Part shown: positions 1-5,754 of the stretch, piece by piece
How the letters are laid out: each line of letters opens with the position of its first letter
Numbering within the stretch: position 1 is the stretch's first letter
DNA from: JBLHKE01 sp047619485
GTDB lineage: Bacteria; Verrucomicrobiota; Verrucomicrobiia; Verrucomicrobiales; DEV007
Assembly: GCA_047619485.1 (NCBI GenBank)
Contig: JBLHKE010000517.1
Span: forward strand, 1-5,754
Direction: 5' to 3'
Length of the DNA: 5,754 nt
Program-made: the position numbers and the translations under genes
The notes under the pieces: generated by a model
The model's input: only the letters and a program-made list of their open reading frames with translations
What the model was told of the DNA's origin: nothing
Database searches by the model: none

Positions 1-73
1 CGCTCAGGACGCTTGTCTCGGAGTGGCGGATCTGCATCATCTTTGATATGCCGTCCGACACTCAAGGCAGCCT

Positions 74-109
74 GAGCACATTGCGGCGGGGCTGCGGCGC
101 AATGGGCTC
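74..109. repeat. Hairpin-forming inverted repeat
   Basis: The arms are 74-85 and 98-109. GAGC pairs with GCTC and CATTGCG pairs with CGCAATG, separated by a single A/G mismatch (78 against 105), so 11 of 12 positions pair around a 12-base GC-rich loop. No run of T follows on either strand, so it is not a classic intrinsic terminator. It lies about 160 bases beyond the stop codon of the leftward prolyl oligopeptidase gene and could still mark the end of that transcript. The structure is seen directly; its role is unknown. Confidence 0.6.
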
Positions 110-192
110 TTATCAGCACGAAAGGGAGACGCGCCTGTGGGATCTGGGTTCATCTTTCGACCGCACACTGTCTTTGAATCTACCCTCGCCGG

Positions 193-240
193 GCGGGCTA
201 TCAGCTAGCACAGCGACGAGCTGTGAGCGGCTACGCCCGC
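193..240. repeat. Extended two-part hairpin
   Basis: An outer pair GCGGGC (193-198) with GCCCGC (235-240) encloses an inner perfect pair CACAGC (209-214) with GCTGTG (220-225) around a 5-base loop, GACGA. The outer stem can add two A-T pairs if C234 bulges. The element sits 33 to 80 bases past the stop codon of the leftward peptidase gene, a suitable place for a 3' stabilising or terminating structure, although no T tract follows on the minus strand. The pairing is visible in the sequence; the function is inference. Confidence 0.5.
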
Positions 241-272
241 TCCAGTCGGAAGAAGTGTCAGACACTAGCAGA

Positions 273-2444
273 TTATTTCCCTGCCCGATCGTTAGCCTGT
301 TTACGCGATTTCGCTTCAGGCACTGCGACTCCTAGGGCGTGGAACAGGAAGGCCCATTTGTCGGCGACGCTCTCGATGATCTTGGCGGTCGGCGTGCCGG
401 CGCCATGGCCAGCGTTGGTCTCGATCCGGATGAGGATGGGCGCCTCGCCACCCTGGGCGGCCTGCAGGCGGGCTCCGAATTTGAAACTGTGAGCAGGGAA
501 GACGCGGTCGTCGTGGTCGCCTGTCATCACCAGCGTCGCGGGGTAGTTGACGCCATCCTTGACGTTGTGCAGTGGCGAGTAGCGATACAGGTATTCGAAA
601 TCCTTGGCCTCATCGGGCTTCCCATACTCCCCCTGCCACGCCCAACCGATAGTCCATTTATGGAAGCGCAGCATGTCGAGGACGCCGACCGATGGCACGG
701 CAGCGGCGAACATCTCCGGTTTCTGTGTCAGGCAGGCACCGACTAACAAACCACCATTGCTGCCGCCACCAATCGCTAGATGTTTGCTGCTCGTGTACTG
801 ATTCTCGATCAACCACTCCCCCGCCGCGATGAAATCGTCAAAGACATTCTGTTTGCGATCCAGCTTACCCGCCTCGTGCCATGCCTGGCCATACTCGCCA
901 CCGCCACGCAGGTTCGGCTGCGCAAACACCCCACCCATCTCCATCCATACGGCGTTCGAAAGCGAGAACCCAGGTGTTAGGGAAATATCAAACCCCCCGT
1001 AGCCGATCAGGTAGACGGGGCGTTTGCCATCGAGTTCGATGCCCTTCTTGTGGCAGATGAACATCGGGATCTTCGTCCCATCCTTGCTCTTGTAAAACAC
1101 CTGCTTGGTGATAAAATTCTCAGCGTCGAAATCGACCTCGGGCGCTTTGTAGATCGTGCTCTTGCCGCTTGTTAGATCGTAGTGGTAGATCGTCGCCGGG
1201 CGCGTGAAGCTCGTCACTAGGTAGTAGCAGTCGGTGTCTTTGCGCGTGCCGCTGAAGCCGTAGACTGTCGCAATGCCGGGAAGATCGAGGTCGCGGATTT
1301 TCTCCCCGGATTTGTCGAACAATTGCACCCGGTGGCTGGCGTCGACCTGGTAAGTGGCGATCAGCGTATCGCCGACCATCGAGACGTCCTCAAGATTGTG
1401 CTCGCCCTCGGCGATGAGTTCCACCCAATTTGCCTGCTCCGGCTTGGTGACATCGAGCGAGATCACGCGGCCTTTGGGGGCGTCTTGGTTGGTGCGGAAG
1501 TAGAACGTCGCGCCATCGTTGCCGAGGTAGTTGTAGGAAGCCTCGTCCGGTTTCAGCAGCTCGACCACCTCGGCGCCATCTTGATTGAGCGCTTTGTAAA
1601 AGATCCCGTTCTTGCCGAAGTCGCCGGTGAAGATGTGAAACAGGAGGTAGTTTCCGTCCTCGGTGAAGTCACCACCGAAATTCCACTCCTTCGCATCTTT
1701 GCGCTCGAAGAGGAGTTCGTCCTGCGACTGCTCATCGCCGAGCTTGTGGTAGTAGACTTTGTGAAAGTAGTTCGCCCCCTTGAAGGCGGCGCCCTCGGCC
1801 GGCGCGTCGAAACGGCTGTAGCAGAAACCCTTGCCGTCGGTAGACCAGCTCGCCCCCGAGAACTTGCTCCAGCGGATATAATCCGGGAGATCCTTGCCGG
1901 ACTCGATCTCGCGCACGCGCCACTCTTTCCAGTCGGAGCCGGAAGAAGACAGACCGTAGGCGAGGTATTTCCCATCGTCGCTTACCGAGTAACCCGATAG
2001 CGCCACGGTGCCATCCTCAGAGAGCTGGTTTGGATCGAGCAGCACTTTCTCGGCCGTGCCTGGTTTGTCCTCGCGCCAGTAGAGGACGCTCTGGTTCTGC
2101 AGGCCAGACTGGCGCGAATAGAACACGCGTCCCCCCTCGCGCTGGGGCATGCCAATTTTGTCGTAGTCCCAGATTGCCTCGAGCCGCTTCTCGATGCGCT
2201 CGCGACCGGGCAGCTTGGAAAGATAGCCTTGCGCTAACTCAGCCTGCGCGGCGACCCACTGTTTGGTCTCTTTGGAGTCGATCTCCTCCATCCAACGGTA
2301 TGGGTCGGCAACTTTTTTGCCATGGAGTTCGTCGACCACATCGGCCTCGCGTGCGTTTGGATAGCTCAATTTCTCTGCGGTGGCTTGGGTTGAAAGAACA
2401 GACAGCCCGATGGCCGCCAGGGTAAGAATCGTCAGGCTTGTCAT
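273..2444 (-). CDS. Secreted prolyl oligopeptidase (S9A family)
   Basis: A serine peptidase that cleaves short peptides on the carboxyl side of proline; 723 residues, about 700 after signal removal, matching the usual 700-710. Residues 1-23 form a signal peptide with a hydrophobic core and an Ala-Thr-Ala cleavage site, although its n-region lacks Lys or Arg. The family N-terminus follows (HGKKVADPYRW, 41-51), then a beta-propeller of roughly 95-440 that limits substrate size, then the alpha/beta hydrolase domain. The triad is Ser562 (GGGSNGG), Asp645 (DHDDRV) and His680 (GHGAG). Tyr482 in GYGGF fits the oxyanion tyrosine, and Trp603 and Arg647 fit the proline-stacking and substrate-binding residues of pig POP. 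All key residues are present, so it should be active in the periplasm or outside the cell. The frame is open 34 codons further upstream, but the signal peptide fixes the ATG at 2444; no clear Shine-Dalgarno precedes it. It lies 151 bases downstream of a prolyl isomerase gene on the same strand. Confidence 0.96.
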   Translation of the reverse strand: MTSLTILTLAAIGLSVLSTQATAEKLSYPNAREADVVDELHGKKVADPYRWMEEIDSKETKQWVAAQAELAQGYLSKLPGRERIEKRLEAIWDYDKIGMPQREGGRVFYSRQSGLQNQSVLYWREDKPGTAEKVLLDPNQLSEDGTVALSGYSVSDDGKYLAYGLSSSGSDWKEWRVREIESGKDLPDYIRWSKFSGASWSTDGKGFCYSRFDAPAEGAAFKGANYFHKVYYHKLGDEQSQDELLFERKDAKEWNFGGDFTEDGNYLLFHIFTGDFGKNGIFYKALNQDGAEVVELLKPDEASYNYLGNDGATFYFRTNQDAPKGRVISLDVTKPEQANWVELIAEGEHNLEDVSMVGDTLIATYQVDASHRVQLFDKSGEKIRDLDLPGIATVYGFSGTRKDTDCYYLVTSFTRPATIYHYDLTSGKSTIYKAPEVDFDAENFITKQVFYKSKDGTKIPMFICHKKGIELDGKRPVYLIGYGGFDISLTPGFSLSNAVWMEMGGVFAQPNLRGGGEYGQAWHEAGKLDRKQNVFDDFIAAGEWLIENQYTSSKHLAIGGGSNGGLLVGACLTQKPEMFAAAVPSVGVLDMLRFHKWTIGWAWQGEYGKPDEAKDFEYLYRYSPLHNVKDGVNYPATLVMTGDHDDRVFPAHSFKFGARLQAAQGGEAPILIRIETNAGHGAGTPTAKIIESVADKWAFLFHALGVAVPEAKSRKQANDRAGK

Positions 2445-2595
2445 CGAGCTGCTTATGATTGGGTTGGAGTGAGGTCTTTGGGTCTTTGGGAGTATCTGGC
2501 CTGAGCCTCTTGGATGCACCGGTATCCCATTAGTTCCTCGAACCATTGTCCGGCTGCGGAAACGCCTAGAGACGTCACTCCAACCGGGCGGCGGC
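2445..2595. other. Intergenic gap between isomerase and peptidase genes
   Basis: This 151-base spacer separates two leftward genes. It contains an exact tandem 8-base duplication, GGTCTTTG at 2473-2480 and 2481-2488, and a short inverted repeat GTTC-CTC-GAAC at 2533-2543. I find no convincing terminator hairpin after the isomerase and no good -35/-10 pair for the peptidase on the minus strand. The size would allow a separate promoter, so co-transcription of the two genes is possible but not shown. Confidence 0.5.
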
Positions 2596-3318
2596 TTACT
2601 TCGCTGCCTCTTTCTCCTCTTTTTTGGCGGCGGTGGCTTTCTCCTTTTTCACGAGCCGCACGGACTCGATCACGACGGCCTCCACCGGGACGTTCTGGTG
2701 TGGTCCCGGGACGACCTGCCCACCGTGGCGCGAGTTGAGTTGCTTGGTGGTGACTGGGACACCTTTGATCTTGTCGACCACATCAGTGCCGTCGATCACC
2801 TTGCCAAACACGGCGTAACCATCAGGGCTGAAGCCACCCGCATCGAGCCCGCTACGGTTGTCGACGACGTTGATGAAAAACTGCGAGGTCGCGGAGTGCG
2901 GCGCGTTCGTGCGTGCCATGGCAATGGTGTATTTCTCGTTCTTCAAGCCATTGATTTTCGCCTCATTACGGATCGGCGCCAAGGTGTCTTTCTCGATCGG
3001 GGTGTCGCCCATCTCGAAGCCACCACCCTGGATCATGAAGGTACTCATGACGCGGTGGAAGACGGTGTTGTCGTAGTGCTTCTTGTCCACGTATTTAAGG
3101 AAGTTCTCGACGGTGATCGGCGAATCCTTTTGGTTGAGTTCGATTCTGAACGAGCCCATCGAGGTCATCATTTCGACCACTGGCTTCGGGTCTTTTGGAT
3201 CGCCAGCGGAGGCGCTGCCCTCTTCTTTGCTCTCTTTGTCATCGGCGCCGCAGGCAGCAACGCTGGCGGCGGTGATCAGGGCGAAAAACGTATGGGTCAA
3301 TCGGGAGTTTGTCTTCAT
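2596..3318 (-). CDS. Lipoprotein cyclophilin-type peptidyl-prolyl isomerase
   Basis: Catalyses cis-trans isomerisation of Xaa-Pro bonds and probably assists folding of exported proteins; 240 residues. The N-terminus MKTNSR, a hydrophobic stretch at 7-22 and the lipobox VAAC with Cys23 indicate a lipid-anchored protein. Gly at +2 means no Asp retention signal by the E. coli rule. A charged linker (about 24-45) leads to the cyclophilin domain, about 47-223. Active-site residues are Arg89 (FHRV), Phe94, Gln97 (FMIQGGG), Gln146 and Phe148 (SQFFIN), equivalent to Arg55, Phe60, Gln63, Gln111 and Phe113 of human CypA. The position of CypA Trp121 appears to be Gly157, so cyclosporin binding is expected to be weak. 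The C-terminal tail (224-240) is rich in Lys, Glu and Ala. The frame opens 47 codons further upstream, but only ATG at 3318 gives a proper lipoprotein signal. No Shine-Dalgarno is visible. It is divergent from dinB. Confidence 0.95.
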   Translation of the reverse strand: MKTNSRLTHTFFALITAASVAACGADDKESKEEGSASAGDPKDPKPVVEMMTSMGSFRIELNQKDSPITVENFLKYVDKKHYDNTVFHRVMSTFMIQGGGFEMGDTPIEKDTLAPIRNEAKINGLKNEKYTIAMARTNAPHSATSQFFINVVDNRSGLDAGGFSPDGYAVFGKVIDGTDVVDKIKGVPVTTKQLNSRHGGQVVPGPHQNVPVEAVVIESVRLVKKEKATAAKKEEKEAAK

Positions 3319-3376
3319 TAGAAAAAATTGGGTTTGGATGTTTTCCCCGGCACGTGCGAGGGAACAAGGAGGCGAA
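3319..3376. promoter_or_regulatory. Divergent intergenic region, isomerase / dinB
   Basis: Only 58 bases separate the two divergent start codons, so any promoters must overlap each other or extend into the genes. An AT-rich run sits next to the isomerase start, and an 8-base palindrome GCACGTGC lies at 3350-3357, close to the middle. I see no LexA-type box of the E. coli (CTGT-N8-ACAG) or Bacillus (CGAAC-N4-GTTCG) kind, so SOS control of dinB is not supported by this sequence. No convincing -35/-10 pair was found on either strand. Confidence 0.4.
3366..3372 (+). promoter_or_regulatory. Ribosome binding site of dinB
   Basis: AAGGAGG lies four bases before the ATG at 3377. It is a near-perfect anti-16S match and the only strong Shine-Dalgarno in the window. 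It decides the dinB start over the in-frame ATG at 3398 and over the long upstream open frame that runs antisense through the isomerase gene. The spacer is slightly short but usable. Confidence 0.85.
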
Positions 3377-4483
3377 ATGAACCCTATTGCCCGTAGAATG
3401 CAAGCCGAAGCGCCAGCCCCAAAGCCCGAACCTTTGCGCAAGATCATCCATATCGACATGGATTGTTTCTACGCTGCGATCGAGATCCGCGAGCACCCAG
3501 AACTGCGGGGCAGACCGGTGGCGGTCGGTGGGAATTCAGAAGGTCGCGGGGTGTTGACGACCTGCAACTACGAGGCACGCAAGTTCGGCTGTCACTCGGC
3601 GATGCCCGCCTTCCAAGCACTGCAGCGTTGCCCGAAACTGGTGCTGTTGCCAGTGCGGTTCGAGCTATACCGCGCAGTGTCGCATCAGGTGCGCGAGATC
3701 TTCGCCGAGTTCACCGAGCTGATCGAACCGCTTTCGCTCGACGAGGCCTTCCTCGACGTGAGCCACCTGAACTCGTCCGCAACATCGATCGCGCAGGAGA
3801 TCCGCTACCGCATCCGCGAGACTACCCTGCTCACCGCGTCTGCGGGGATCGCCAACAACAAGATGCTCGCCAAGATCGCGAGCGACTGGAACAAGCCGGA
3901 CGGCCAGTTCGAGGTGCGCCGCGATGAGGTGGCGGGATTCATGGAGGAGTTGTCGGTGCGGAAGCTGTGGGGAGTCGGTGGCAAGACGGCGGAGAAACTC
4001 GCCACCATGGGAGTGCAGACCTGCGGGCAATTGCAGAAGTTCGAGTTGGCGGAACTGGCGCGCCGGCTGAAGGGATTCGGCGCCGAACTCTACCAGCGCT
4101 GCCGCGGCATCGACGACCGCATCGTCAACCCGACGCGCGAGCGCAAATCGGTAAGCAACGAGACCACCTTTCGCGAGGACTTGACGAGCTTTGAGGCCTG
4201 CCTGGAGAACCTGCGACCGCTGTTCGATGAACTCGCCAGCGATGTGGAAAGGAAACATAGCGCCCGCGCGCTCCACAAGGCAGTGGTGAAAGTGAAGTTC
4301 AGCGACTTCACCCAGACGACCGCAGAAAAACTCGCCGGCGAGCTCGATTTCGCGAACTACGAGTCGCTGCTGGCTGAGGCGTGGCAGCGCGGTGATGGAA
4401 AATCCGTGCGCCTGCTGGGGGCTGGCGTGCGTTTCAAGCCGATGGATTCGCCGGAGCTGCCGCAGCAGCTGGAGATGTTTTAG
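3377..4483 (+). CDS. dinB: DNA polymerase IV (Y-family translesion polymerase)
   Basis: Error-prone polymerase that extends past DNA lesions and mismatched ends in the cytoplasm; 368 residues against 351 in E. coli, the excess being mainly a Pro/Ala-rich N-terminal extension of about 19 residues. The palm carries the metal-binding acidic residues Asp27 (HIDMDCFYA) and Asp122-Glu123 (SLDEAFLDV), equivalent to E. coli Asp8, Asp103 and Glu104. Tyr32 sits at the steric-gate position (Phe13 in E. coli, Tyr12 in Dpo4), which excludes ribonucleotides. A helix-hairpin-helix thumb motif, GVGGKT, is at 199-204, and the little-finger domain covers about 240-350. The last five residues, QLEMF, fit the beta-clamp binding peptide, so the protein is complete and clamp-dependent. 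All catalytic residues are intact. A strong ribosome binding site supports this start. The next gene starts 106 bases downstream on the same strand. Confidence 0.96.
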   Translation: MNPIARRMQAEAPAPKPEPLRKIIHIDMDCFYAAIEIREHPELRGRPVAVGGNSEGRGVLTTCNYEARKFGCHSAMPAFQALQRCPKLVLLPVRFELYRAVSHQVREIFAEFTELIEPLSLDEAFLDVSHLNSSATSIAQEIRYRIRETTLLTASAGIANNKMLAKIASDWNKPDGQFEVRRDEVAGFMEELSVRKLWGVGGKTAEKLATMGVQTCGQLQKFELAELARRLKGFGAELYQRCRGIDDRIVNPTRERKSVSNETTFREDLTSFEACLENLRPLFDELASDVERKHSARALHKAVVKVKFSDFTQTTAEKLAGELDFANYESLLAEAWQRGDGKSVRLLGAGVRFKPMDSPELPQQLEMF

Positions 4484-4500
4484 TCAGGGGCAATCTCTGA
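4484..4500 (+). terminator. Weak possible terminator after dinB
   Basis: Directly after the dinB stop codon, TCAGGG (4484-4489) can pair with CTCTGA (4495-4500) with one G-U pair and a 5-base loop. The nearest T run (4511-4514) is ten bases further on, so this is at best a weak terminator and may be chance. Confidence 0.2.
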
Positions 4501-4510
4501 ATGGCCGCTA

Positions 4511-4556
4511 TTTTCTCCATATATTTGATAGACTAGAAACTATTTTGGCGTAATCA
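4511..4556 (+). promoter_or_regulatory. AT-rich candidate promoter of the class IV aminotransferase
   Basis: The 94-base gap after dinB has a marked AT-rich stretch in an otherwise GC-rich window. TTGATA at 4525-4530 matches the -35 consensus at five of six bases, and CGTAAT at 4549-4554 is a poor -10 at 18-base spacing. TATATT at 4520-4525 is a better -10 by itself but lacks a -35. The composition suggests that the following gene has its own promoter; the exact elements are uncertain. Confidence 0.3.
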
Positions 4557-4589
4557 AAAGCGGAAGATTCCAACCCATTGATCACTACC

Positions 4590-5462
4590 ATGAACCAGAA
4601 GAACTCACCTGAAACGCAGACCTGCAAGGTTTGGATGAACGGCGAACTGATCGACGAATCAGCTGCGCACATCTCGCCGTTCGACCACGGGCTACTGACT
4701 GGCGATGGTGTGTTCGAGACCTTGATCGCTTACGGAGACAAACCCTTTGCAACGACTCTCCACTGGGCACGACTGCGACGTTCGGCCGCCGTGTTCGGAC
4801 TCGATGTGCCAGATGAAGCGACTTTGAATGCCGCCTGCGAAGCCACCATGGAGGCGAACGGCATCAGCCCATCGCGCCTGCGCGTGACCATCACTGGCGG
4901 GCGCGCGCCACTAGGTTCAGAGAAAGGCGACAGCGGTCAGACCATCATCATCGCCGTCGGCGATCTGCCCGGCCATGGACCGGAGGCGATCGTGCATACG
5001 GTCGTCTACTCGCGCAACGAGCGCGGAGCTACCGCCGGAACCAAAACCATCTCATACGGCGACAACGTCATCGCGCTCGCTGAGGCGAAGGCGAAGGGTG
5101 GCACTGAAGCGATTTTCGGCAACACGCAGGGTCATCTCTGCGAAGGCACTGGCAGCAACATCTTCATCATCCGCGCTGGGCGATTGATCACGCCGACGCT
5201 TGAGAGTGGCTGTCTCGCCGGTTGCACACGTGCGGTCGTGTTGATGCTCTGCAAGCAGGAAGGGATCGAGGTGTTCGAAGAGGATACACCGCTGGCGGAA
5301 TTGGGCGATGCGGACGAGGCATTTCTGACGTCGACACTGCGCGAGGTGCAGCCGATCGCGAGCGCCGATGGGATGCCGTTCAAGACAGTGAACGGCGAGA
5401 TCACCAGAAGGCTGGCTGCTGCGTTCAAGGCGAAGATCGTGGTTGAGAATGACCCGTGCTAA
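4590..5462 (+). CDS. Class IV PLP enzyme, probably aminodeoxychorismate lyase-like
   Basis: A cytoplasmic pyridoxal-phosphate enzyme of fold type IV, the family of branched-chain aminotransferase (IlvE), D-amino-acid transaminase and 4-amino-4-deoxychorismate lyase (PabC); 290 residues. Family landmarks are VWMNGELID (14-22), SPFDHGLLTGDGVFET (29-44), Arg61 in HWARLRRSA, the Schiff-base Lys152 in GTKTISYGDNVIALAEAK, Glu185 in CEGTGSNIF, which contacts the PLP ring nitrogen, and GCTRAVV (211-217) for phosphate binding. The block around Lys152 to GCTR, and LTSTLREVQPI later, look to me most like actinobacterial PabC-type proteins, which would place it in folate (p-aminobenzoate) synthesis. No pabA or pabB is nearby, so a transaminase role remains possible. 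The ATG at 4590 lacks a close Shine-Dalgarno. An in-frame TTG at 4578 sits 11 bases after GGAAG and would add four residues. dinB lies upstream on the same strand. Confidence 0.92.
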   Translation: MNQKNSPETQTCKVWMNGELIDESAAHISPFDHGLLTGDGVFETLIAYGDKPFATTLHWARLRRSAAVFGLDVPDEATLNAACEATMEANGISPSRLRVTITGGRAPLGSEKGDSGQTIIIAVGDLPGHGPEAIVHTVVYSRNERGATAGTKTISYGDNVIALAEAKAKGGTEAIFGNTQGHLCEGTGSNIFIIRAGRLITPTLESGCLAGCTRAVVLMLCKQEGIEVFEEDTPLAELGDADEAFLTSTLREVQPIASADGMPFKTVNGEITRRLAAAFKAKIVVENDPC

Positions 5463-5616
5463 GCGGGCTCGGGCTGGTGGTAGTTAAGAGGTGAACGTGT
5501 TGGAGGCCTTGGCTCTGGGGAGTTAACGTTGAAGTTAGCATTGAAGACCGCAAATTGAGCGCCGGATGTACGCGGATAGGCTCGTGCGCTACAGTCGCCG
5601 TAGGCGATGGCGTAAT

Positions 5617-5678
5617 TTCGATTTGCAATCGAAGCCCAATACCCAAGCCGCTCAGCACGACGGCTTCGATTGCAAATC
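5617..5678. repeat. Perfect 17-bp inverted repeat with competing hairpins
   Basis: The arms 5620-5636 and 5662-5678 are exact reverse complements of 17 bases, separated by 25 bases. The left arm and its flank form their own hairpin, TTCGATT-TGC-AATCGAA (5617-5633). The spacer and right arm form another, AAGCCG (5645-5650) with CGGCTT (5661-5666) around a 10-base loop. The long stem and the two local stems use the same bases and cannot coexist. No T tract follows directly. It could be a dispersed intergenic repeat, a transcript-end structure or a structured RNA. The pairing is certain; the role is not. Confidence 0.85.
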
Positions 5679-5691
5679 ACAGTCATCCCAT

Positions 5692-5713
5692 AGCCACCTT
5701 TTCTCCGGTGGCT
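5692..5713 (+). terminator. Possible terminator hairpin
   Basis: AGCCACC (5692-5698) pairs perfectly with GGTGGCT (5707-5713) around an 8-base loop. T runs follow only at 5722-5725 and 5732-5735, further away than in a standard intrinsic terminator, and the minus strand has no T run after the stem. It could end the plus-strand aminotransferase transcript, though it is 230 bases past that stop codon, or belong to a gene beyond the window. Confidence 0.3.
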
Positions 5714-5754
5714 GGATCTAGTTTTGTAGGGTTTTCGGCTCGGTTCCGCGGGTC

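Larger units (their letters stand above)
1..272. other. Non-coding left flank with two hairpins
   Basis: No recognisable gene lies here. One plus-strand frame stays open from the window edge to about 335, but its translation is low-complexity and Ser/Arg-rich, resembles no family I know, and runs into the end of the peptidase gene on the other strand. On the minus strand, ATG codons at 40 and 37 open a frame to the window edge (MMQIRHSETSVLS), which could be the first 13 residues of a gene continuing to the left. That is too short to call and has no good Shine-Dalgarno sequence. Two inverted repeats, listed separately, occupy 74-109 and 193-240. Since the peptidase is transcribed leftwards into this region, it is its 3' flank and could hold its terminator or the leader of the next gene. 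Confidence 0.6.
5463..5754. other. Non-coding right flank with clustered inverted repeats
   Basis: This stretch of 292 bases has no gene I can support. Two minus-strand open frames of 75-77 codons cross it, but they overlap each other and the end of the aminotransferase gene, lack family resemblance, and run through the repeats. The region holds an imperfect 12-base tandem duplication (5521-5544, two differences), a small hairpin TCGCC-GTA-GGCGA (5595-5607), the 17-bp inverted repeat with internal hairpins (5617-5678) and a further hairpin at 5692-5713. It may carry the 3' end of the aminotransferase transcript, a structured RNA or an intergenic repeat element. Confidence 0.6.

Noticed and set aside
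48..335. Plus-strand open frame of 95 codons at the left edge
   Set aside because: It overlaps the end of the peptidase gene, is Ser/Arg-rich, contains both hairpins and shows no domain or ribosome binding site.
1323..2000. Long plus-strand open frame of 225 codons
   Set aside because: It lies entirely antisense to the prolyl oligopeptidase, whose motifs and triad are certain. Its translation looks like a GC-driven shadow with no family features.
2473..2490. Tandem GGTCTTTG duplication as a possible regulator binding site
   Set aside because: There are only two short copies with no dyad symmetry and no associated promoter; most likely a slippage duplication.
2445..2546. 34-residue N-terminal extension of the peptidase
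   Set aside because: It would bury the signal peptide inside the protein. The ATG at 2444 gives a proper hydrophobic leader and Ala-Thr-Ala cleavage site.
2698..3321. Plus-strand open frame of 207 codons over the isomerase gene
   Set aside because: It is antisense to a clear cyclophilin with intact active site. The translation has no recognisable domain and no ribosome binding site.
3665..4276. Minus-strand open frame of 203 codons within dinB
   Set aside because: It is antisense to conserved polymerase motifs. The composition reflects the complement of dinB codons.
5617..5678. Integron attC site or insertion-sequence terminal repeats
   Set aside because: There are no RYYYAAC/GTTRRRY core sites, no transposase or integrase gene, and no target-site duplication flanking the arms.
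5425..5686. Two overlapping minus-strand open frames at the right end
   Set aside because: They overlap each other and the aminotransferase 3' end, cross the inverted repeats, and match no family I recognise.

Overview
The window carries four complete protein genes and two structured non-coding flanks, with no sign of mobile elements, CRISPR, rRNA or tRNA. Two genes encode exported proteins with recognisable signal peptides, one of them a lipoprotein. This points to a bacterium with a substantial extracytoplasmic compartment, probably a diderm. The moderately high GC content, the mostly weak Shine-Dalgarno signals and the general look of the proteins would suit Verrucomicrobiota or a related PVC lineage, but that placement is a low-confidence impression because no marker gene is present.

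Layout from left to right: 1-272 is non-coding as far as I can see and holds two good hairpins. On the minus strand, 273-2444 encodes a secreted prolyl oligopeptidase (S9A) with its full catalytic triad. A 151-base gap follows, then a lipoprotein cyclophilin-type peptidyl-prolyl isomerase on the same strand (2596-3318). A 58-base divergent gap separates it from the plus-strand dinB (3377-4483, DNA polymerase IV), which has a textbook ribosome binding site and a C-terminal beta-clamp peptide. A 94-base AT-rich gap leads to a class IV PLP enzyme (4590-5462), most like the aminodeoxychorismate lyase branch. The last 292 bases (5463-5754) have no convincing gene but contain a run of inverted repeats, including a perfect 17-bp pair that competes with two local hairpins.

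Functionally, the two minus-strand genes both act on proline-containing peptide bonds outside the cytoplasm. The isomerase interconverts cis and trans Xaa-Pro bonds and the peptidase cleaves after proline, so their proximity may be meaningful. dinB and the class IV aminotransferase look like ordinary housekeeping or accessory genes with no obvious link to each other. I see no new multi-gene system here. The most unexplained signal is the folded intergenic region near the right end.
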